Assembly (NCBI GenBank): GCA_026826555.1
Contig: JAKSZT010054569.1
Coordinates: 1,000,426-1,064,425 of the forward strand
Reading direction: 5' to 3'
DNA: 64,000 nt
DNA from: Tolypeutes matacus
Lineage: Eukaryota > Chordata > Mammalia > Cingulata > Chlamyphoridae
How positions within the stretch are numbered: position 1 is the stretch's first letter; the number at the start of each line of letters is the position of its first letter. Shown piece by piece: positions 57,306 through 64,000 of this stretch. The position numbers and the translations under genes were made by a program. The notes beneath the pieces were generated by a model. It was not told the origin of the DNA. It saw only the letters and a list, made by a program, of their open reading frames with translations, and ran no database searches.

Positions 57306-57555
57306 AAGAACATTTTCCTTTCTTTCATTCTTTCTTTTTCTTTCTCTTTCTTCCTTTCTTTCTTTTCTTCCTTCTTTCTTCTTTCTCCTTCCTTCCTTCC
57401 TTCCATCCTTCCCTCCCTCCCTCCTTCCTTCTTTCCTTCCATCCTTCCCTCCCTCCCTCCTTCCTTCCTTCCTTCACCTGTCTTTCTGTTTTTCTTTCTG
57501 CCTTTCTTTCTTTCTGTATTTCTGTCTCTTTGTCTTTCTGTCTTTCTTGTTGTTC
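57306..57555. repeat. polypyrimidine tract with higher-order repeat
   Basis: CTTT, CCTT and CCCT units over 250 bases. A block built on CCATCCTTCCCTCCCTCCC occurs twice (about 57402 and 57440). The lysine-, arginine- and glutamate-rich minus-strand frames here are artefacts. Confidence 0.92.
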
Positions 57556-58604
57556 TTTTGTTTGCATGGTGAAAACACACTCATTTAAATATGCAATCCA
57601 AAAGTTACAAAGTGAGTGCAAGCTTCCAAAGCACTTGAGTGGGCCTGAGAGCAAATTTTTTTTTGTTTGGATGTCTTAAGCATTCTCTTTTCAGTGTATT
57701 TCATACTGTTCATCCAGATTCTCCATGAAGAGTATGTTTGCTAAGAAACTAACACTAATTATTAACCTCCCCTTAAATTATCAAAACTTTCAAATGACTC
57801 ACAATCCAAACTGCACCCATACCATTTACTTATTGACCACTCGGGTCATCTATGCAGCTAGCCTGACCCGAGGGAAGATTTATGAATTGTTGGCTCTCTT
57901 GATATAAAGCTCCCTTTAGATAATTTATATAGAGTAAATTCAAATGATTGAATTTGTTACCTAGCAGATAAAAGGTCCCATAGACAACTGTCCATGGGAT
58001 GGGTTGAGAGAGGAAGGGCGAGTACTCCAGGAGCGTGGAGTACTTACTAGGTAATGGGCTGCTAATTTATGATGGCCCAGCTGGAGCAAGGAGGCTTGCT
58101 AGTTAAAGGCACCAAAAGGGAGCAGAAGGACAATGTGTCACTTCATAATTAGACACAGGGCCATAATCATTCAAGAAAATCTTCCTTGGAGACTTTTCTT
58201 CCTCTCTCCTACCTACAAATTTATAGAACATCAGAGCTACAAAGCACCTCAGAGATTCACCACCAAGAATACTGTTGTCAGTGTTAGTGGTGGTAGGAGT
58301 AGTAGGAGGATTTTAATTCAGATACCTGATAATCTAACCAATAACTTTGGTTTGACTCACCTGGTATGTTCCAGAAATTATGTCCTGAGTAGCAAATCCC
58401 AGGCTCTGAGTAGCATGTAATGGCACTACGACATGGTTATGGCATAATTTAGCCTAAAGCAAAGAATTAGGATGCTTTATTTAGCCTGTATGACCATATC
58501 ACAGGTAAATGGTCATTTCCAAGAGCCATTTATAAATACTGGAAAGATCTCAAGGATCCCTAAGTGTGTTAAAGCCCAGGCTAAACACCATTTACTAGTC
58601 TAAG
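57556..58604. other. no feature recognised
   Basis: Unassigned. Confidence 0.45.
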
Positions 58605-58705
58605 ATTGTCATTTTACAGATAAACAAATTTGCCCAAGGTGACATGCTAGTAATAAAACCACAGTCCTAGATCCCTGGTTTGGTGCTCTTTCCACTGTAC
58701 CACAT
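58605..58705 (-). mobile_element. MIR SINE fragment
   Basis: ATTTTACAGATAAACAAATT, then TGCCCAAGGTGACATGCTAG. Confidence 0.65.
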
Positions 58706-60484
58706 CAGCACAGGAAAGAGAAGACACTCAAATGATGAAATTGAAGGAGCGGCAAATTTCCAGTGGATTCACCTACATCTTCTAGCATTCATCAAGCAAC
58801 CCTTGAAGCTTTCTTTGGAAAGCAAAATTAATCCTAGAGAAGCAGACCAACAGAGGAGGCTTACCTAGGTTTATGCCAGAAAATTCTGGGGAAACAGATC
58901 TAAGTACACCTCAGTTTCAACTGACCTGACCCTTTATCAGGAATGACCGTCCCCAGAGCTCAAGTTTGCTATAATTAAGCTTAACACAGCACGCTGGCAA
59001 TGGAATCTACTCGTGTTCTGACAACTCCCAGTCAGCTCTGTGTTCCCCACATCCTTGCCCTGATTATAACCATCCTCAAAGGACCAATGCTTGGACACCC
59101 AGCCAAGGCTCCAGGAAGCCGTTGGCCCAGTCCAAAAAACGTCCTAACAGCTTATTAACCTTCCATATCAGTGCAGGGTAATCTGGACTCACCCGAAGTG
59201 AGATACAGGGCTGGGGAAAGAGAATAGTCCCTATTCCAGCCTCACTGCTTTCACCCTTTATGAAAACCTTCAAAGCCTTGCACCCAGACTCCTCAGCGTA
59301 AAGTTCACTTTAGAAAGAAGATGCAAACTACATGTGGAGGTTTCTTTTGTCGTGTGCATTGTGGGGAGGGCATGCTTTCTGTGTTTGTAGGTTTTGTTTT
59401 GTTTTGTTTTGTTTGATGGTAAGGGAGAGAGGGGAGAAAAGAGGAAATAGGGGAATGGCCTTGAAGGAGCCCACAAGCATAAACAGGGACAGTTTGTGCC
59501 TTAAGATAAACAGGAACTAACTTGTATGATGCTTGTAAACAGTGACCCAGGCAGGGGTCAGTCTGTGTCCGTGATTATGATGAAATGAGGTGTCAACTTT
59601 GGCTTTCCTCTGCATATTGAAAAGCAATTCTGAAATCTGCCACTTTTTTCACCTTCAACAATTCTAACTAGACATGTTTTGAGATTACAGCAGGAAATCA
59701 AAGAACTCATGCTGTCTAGATCAACCATGGTTGAGAAATGAGATGGTTGTTCCTTTCTTGACCTGAGAGCCAACAATCCACCAGGCAGAGAAATGCTGGA
59801 ATTCCTTGTTGCAAGACTGTGAAGGTAGAATTTGAATTCCATTTCAAATAAACTCTGAGTTGTAAATTGTATAGCATTTTTATAGCACGCCAAAAATCAC
59901 AGTTTACTTTTTAAAGCATTGCTTCTTTGCTATATTACAAGGGGCTTAGAGAATTCCTCCAAGAGCTTTTGAAACATGGCCTTTATTAAAGAAGGATAAA
60001 TCTCATATTAAATAGACAGCTAAGAAATTATCCAATAAATTTGCCTTTTGAGAATGCCTAATAACACTCATTTAAGCAATTATTTAAAATAAAAGAACAT
60101 CAAAATAAAAAAGAATATTTAAAATATCTAAAATTGCCACAAATATGTTCCTCTCTTCCTCATAGGCACAAAATTCAATGGAAAAACATAGGACTTTACC
60201 CAGCTTATGCCAGCTGCCTGGGACTCCATTTTGCAGGGCAAGGTGCAGTTAGCATTAAAGCAAGGGATGTTATCCTTCCACAGGTCCACAATTATAGGCA
60301 TATGCCAGGAGATGCATCATGTAGTAGAAAGCCCCTGCAAAGGCTCAGACTCCAGGTTTAACTCTGGCTTTGACCCCTGGCATTTAATGCCTAGAACTCA
60401 TAATTGTGACCTTTATAAACCGGGAACCAAAATGTTGAATTCTGAATGCCTTCCCTATATTTAGATGGTTTTCTCATTATGAAG
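58706..60484. other. no feature recognised
   Basis: Holds a short (TTTTG)n at 59393-59415. Several 60 to 111-codon frames on both strands lack any motif. Confidence 0.45.
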
Positions 60485-60930
60485 CTTGCCTTCCCAAAGT
60501 AGACTAAAAAACACTATTTCCCAGACTGCCTTGCAGCACAAGTGACAATCAGGCCCACAGAAGGGAGCCTTGGATCAGAAGGAAGTCACATGTGGCAGTG
60601 GCTGAGCCCAGGCAGGTGAATTTTGAGGCAACGGCAGTAATGAAAGTGCCTGGTTCTTCTGGAGCAGCTATGGTGGAGCTTCTGGATTCAGTCCCAGATA
60701 TAATCAGTGTCAATTGGAAGGTGGTGGTGGCAGTGGTGCTTTTTCTAGAAAAGTTCCGTGGTGGGGCTAGGAGTGGATGTGCTGTTCCTGGTTGTGTGGC
60801 ATCCAGTCTGGTTATCTGGTGTACCCAGAGATTCTGTAAGGTACGTAGCATCCTCTAATAAATCACTTTCTGCTTCGACTAGCTAGAATGGATTCTGTAA
60901 TTTGTCACTAAGAGCCTTGACTGGCAGAGA
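60485..60930 (+). mobile_element. old interspersed repeat, possibly LTR-like
   Basis: ATTTCCCAGACTGCCTTGCA near the start and AATAAATCACTTTCTGCTTC, then AGAATGGATTCTGTAATTTG, near the end resemble an old mammalian LTR or DNA element. The valine-rich 88-codon frame at 60592-60858 lies inside it. Confidence 0.4.
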
Positions 60931-62499
60931 GACAACTTACCCAAGGCTGAGGTTAGTAGGTATGAGCGTGGGATCCATGAGTGACGATTGCTATAACTTC
61001 AGGGGCAGACAGAAGGATCCGTGTGGCCCCAAATAAAGCCCCTACTTACTTGATACTGTTGCTTGAACAGTGTCCGTAAGAGAGAACAAAGCCTTTATTT
61101 AAATAAGGATTGGAATACAAATATTCTTGGTAGAATAAAATCTCACAAGACATTACCAAAAAATAAAGTGATCCTTTCTCTACAGCAAGTTTTAAGATGG
61201 GCTGGTAGGAGAAAGTATGAAGCAAGTGAATGAAGGATGAGCACAAAGGAAGGGAAGAAAGGGACCAAAAAGGGAGGCAGGTACCAAGCAAGGATTTCAT
61301 CACTTTCTCAAATTGGACTAAAATGTGGAGAAAACGACTGAAACTAAGTATGTAAAAATGTTAGTAGTTGTTAACTTTAGGTAGAATTACGAGGGGCATT
61401 TTTTTCTACCTCTTTATATTTTTCTTTATTTCCCAGATTTTATAATACACATATTGTTTTTATAACTAGATTATCAAGGAGTATTTAATAGTAGATGGCC
61501 TAAGTTTCATTGCACTCCAGGCAATTAGTTTTTAACTATTTAGACTCAGAAAGCAGCTTTGAAGTCATTTAGCCTAACTCCCCACACCAGGCTGGAGCAT
61601 CCTTGACCTCCAGGACCCCCACCAGGGGTCTCTGACCAGCAGGCACTCTTCCTCAGGCCAAGCTTCCTGACACACAGAGGTCAAGCTCCTGCTTCCTGCT
61701 TCTTCTCCCTACATAACTGTCTCACACGTTTGAAAACAGCTTTCATTTGGGCCCTGAGATTTTTCTCCAAGTTCAACATCCTTGGTTCCTAGCACAATTT
61801 CTGAAATGGCTTCTCACAACCCTAGTAACTCTCAGGTTTGCCAGTGTTCTGGCCTTCCGGGCCAGAACCCCCTTCCTCTCCTGTCCCCTATTAGTAGTAC
61901 CCTCTTCCTCCAAACACAAGAGCCAAATTGCTGCATTATCTTCCTTCCTCCCAAACCAAAGCCTTCTCACAAATCCTCCTCATATGCAGGAGTGTCAAAC
62001 ACTAGCAGATATTATCTGTCCTGTGGGTTGCATATAAAAGAGATTGAAATGATAAGCAATACAGTTCAAAATCCATTTTGAGTATCAGACTCAAGTGAGG
62101 GAGAATTCCTCTGAAATCACACCATGTTTTTCTTCTTTTACTAAAACCCAGTTTGCCCAACCACCTAAAAATTATAGAATTTAGAGCAAAGTTCTAAGTT
62201 CTAGGAGGGTTGTCTCTCTTGTTTACCTCCTGTAGTGCCAGGACATAGTACCTTGCCAAGCATTAGTAGACTTCAATAAAATGTTTGTGGAATGAATTAC
62301 TGAACCTCAGTAGCAAACCATCCTTTGAAATGGTCTATAGCTCTGATAATGGAATTCCAAAGTCCCCCTGCATCATGATACTAAAACTCCCAGGAAGGAG
62401 AGATCTGAACTAGAGGAAAAACTCATGTTAATCTATGCTCAAAATTTGACTTACACTATTGGTTAAAAAAAAAAAAAGGTTAGAGAACTTTAAACTTTA
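60931..62499. other. no feature recognised
   Basis: Pyrimidine-rich at 61560-61990, AT-rich elsewhere. No exon support. Confidence 0.45.
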
Positions 62500-62660
62500 A
62501 ATGTTAGGGTTCATTGACATAGTCAACATGTATGAAAACCTACTCTGAGGCTGGCACTATGAGAAGGACTGAGAAGATTAGATCGACTAAGATGCAGTCC
62601 CTACTCTCAAGAAGCTCACAATCTACTCTGAGATATACACATTAATAAATAATTGCAAAT
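62500..62660 (+). mobile_element. ancient mammalian repeat fragment
   Basis: AGGCTGGCACTATGAGAAGG, then CTCTCAAGAAGCTCACAATC, is the diverged form of a widespread old repeat phrase. Family not assigned. Confidence 0.45.
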
Positions 62661-63654
62661 GTCAAAGTTAAGTGGAAACCCTCTCCTCCATTTCCATCAA
62701 GAGGACATTTGTAACTAAGAAATAATCTAATAAAACCTGTTGCCAACTGTTCTAAACTTAAGGGCGTTTGTAGCTACCATGGTGGATTACTGCTTAACAC
62801 ACTAATAGTAGGTTTCAGTGTTTTGCAAAAGGCTGGGTCAAATCATGTCAACAGAAGGAACAGACTTTACTCAAATAAGTTTCAATTGTGTTGCTTGCCT
62901 TGGCAAGGGGAGCTTGGTTTTTGTTTAAACTGGTGGGGAGATCCCACTGAAATTAAAGCACCTATTTTCATCCTTATTTTGAGAGGTAGAGACTATCTCC
63001 ACCCCAACCAGAGTCAACAATGAAAAACTGGGAAGCCTCCATCAGCAAACAGCCAAAGCAAGTGGCACTCAAACTTGTACAGCACACCACACTTCCTGTG
63101 GGGTAGGGTTGGGTTTCCTATAAAAGGGAATGGGAACACTAGTTTAGGGGACTTTAACAGGGGCAAAGGAAGAGAAAATAGGTTGGGAGACAGGAAGCAG
63201 TGCATGGGACAACCTCTTCTCAAATGCCTCCATTTGTCACGCCCTTCCTGGGCATGTACTAGCAAATTAGATACTGATGTCATCTCCATTCAGTTCACCC
63301 TGGACTGTTCTTTTGACATCTACAAAAAATAAAGACTTCATATTCTTCCACTGTGATACACTGTGCTTGTCTGAAGACTGGGAAAACTGGGAGGATGTGG
63401 GAAATGCTTCCCAATCGTGCTACAGAGTCAGGACTCGGGGGACATCCATTCCTTGCCCCTCAAGCTCCACTTCTCCACATGGGTGAAGTCACCTTTGTTG
63501 AGCAACAGCTGCCTACAAGAGCACCACGTCCAAGAGATAAACCCCAGATACTCCTTCATGCTTTCATAACAAGGTCTAAAAGAGATGAGCTCTGCCACCC
63601 CCGAGTTATATACAATATTGTAGTAGATGCAGTGGTGAAAATGCAAATAATCAC
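62661..63654. other. no feature recognised; isolated TATA-like box
   Basis: Unassigned. CCTATAAAAGGG at about 63117-63128 looks like a TATA box, preceded by an ETS-like CTTCCTG at 63091-63097, but no transcript follows. Confidence 0.4.
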
Positions 63655-63830
63655 TGTAATTTCTATATATGAGTGCCTACTATACGCCCAGGACTACATG
63701 TATATTATTTAAGATAACTCTTCCAATATCCTTATAACTTGATATTATTATCCCCAATGACCAGATGACAAACCTGAGACTCAAAATCGAGAGTGCCTTG
63801 CCCAACACCTCAGTGCTGCTATTTATATCC
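63655..63830 (-). mobile_element. MIR SINE fragment
   Basis: TATTATCCCCAATGACCAGA, then GACTCAAAATCGAGAGTGCC and TTGCCCAACACCTCAGTGC. Confidence 0.65.
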
Positions 63831-63884
63831 AGGACAGTCTCCCACTAAAACCCTTGTTCTTTTTAACCTGTCTCACCACTCACA

Positions 63885-64000
63885 TGCACACAGACTTTGG
63901 GGAACTCTGAGCAGAAACCATTTGAGAGGTCAAGGAAGCCTTCACGGAAAAGGTTTCACCTGAACTAGTATCTTAAACGGTGAGTACGAATTATTCAGAG
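63885..64000 (+). mobile_element. ancient mammalian repeat fragment, cut by the window end
   Basis: AGGTCAAGGAAGCCTTCACG, then GTTTCACCTGAACTAGTATC, belongs to the same old repeat style as 42290-42500. Confidence 0.35.

Noticed and set aside
57293..57654. basic, charged minus-strand frames
   Set aside because: Direct translation of the CT-rich simple repeat.
60592..60858. 88-codon frame, valine-rich
   Set aside because: Lies inside an old interspersed repeat, without splice signals or known domain.

Overview
This window is nuclear DNA of a placental mammal, almost certainly a xenarthran and most likely an armadillo such as Dasypus. The diagnostic signal is a set of tRNA-Ala-derived DAS-type SINEs, 14 elements in 13 insertion sites. 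Each has an RNA polymerase III A box near TGGCTCAANYGG, a B box near GGTTCGATCCC, and an A-rich tail. They sit among eutherian-wide repeats (MIR, L2, MER20-like hAT elements, HAL1, L1M, MaLR-type solo LTRs). Family names come from remembered consensus sequences; no search was run.

I find no gene that I can name. Most longer reading frames are L1 ORF2 remnants, SINE or LTR sequence, or simple repeats read in a chance frame. The single weak coding candidate is an open, proline-rich stretch at the left edge on the minus strand that ends at a GTAAGT donor. The window reads as intergenic or deep-intronic sequence.

Layout. 0-8 kb: sparse old repeats (MIR, MER20-like, a palindromic MITE-like unit, L2) plus a MaLR-type LTR split by a long composite DAS. 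8-14.5 kb: one ancient L1 fragment broken by five DAS elements and a solo LTR. 14.8-17.2 kb: a second L1 3' end with two solo LTRs. 17.9-25.8 kb: an L1 3' stub, then a large degenerate L1 ORF2 that contains a DAS, an antisense insertion with its own DAS, and two copies of an L1-related retroposon family (called family X here). 26-32.6 kb: L2, more family X, an antisense L1 3' UTR split by an LTR with perfect 5-bp duplications, an L1 ORF2 piece, and two DAS. 32.6-48.8 kb: mostly unassigned sequence with MIRs, a HAL1 split by an LTR, and a young family X insertion. 48.8-52.6 kb: a long family X copy carrying an apparent templated insertion from 1.7 kb downstream, then L2, a solo LTR and a tandem DAS pair. 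52.6-64 kb: mostly unassigned, with MIRs, L1 scraps and a long pyrimidine tract.

Target-site duplications can be read directly for many insertions, so the order of events is partly recoverable: L1 and HAL1 first, solo LTRs and family X next, DAS SINEs last. I see no new protein-coding or defence system. The most unusual items are the 61-bp sequence shared between 49.3 and 51.0 kb, the two-module composite SINEs, the DAS pair bounded by a single duplication, and the multi-copy family X.
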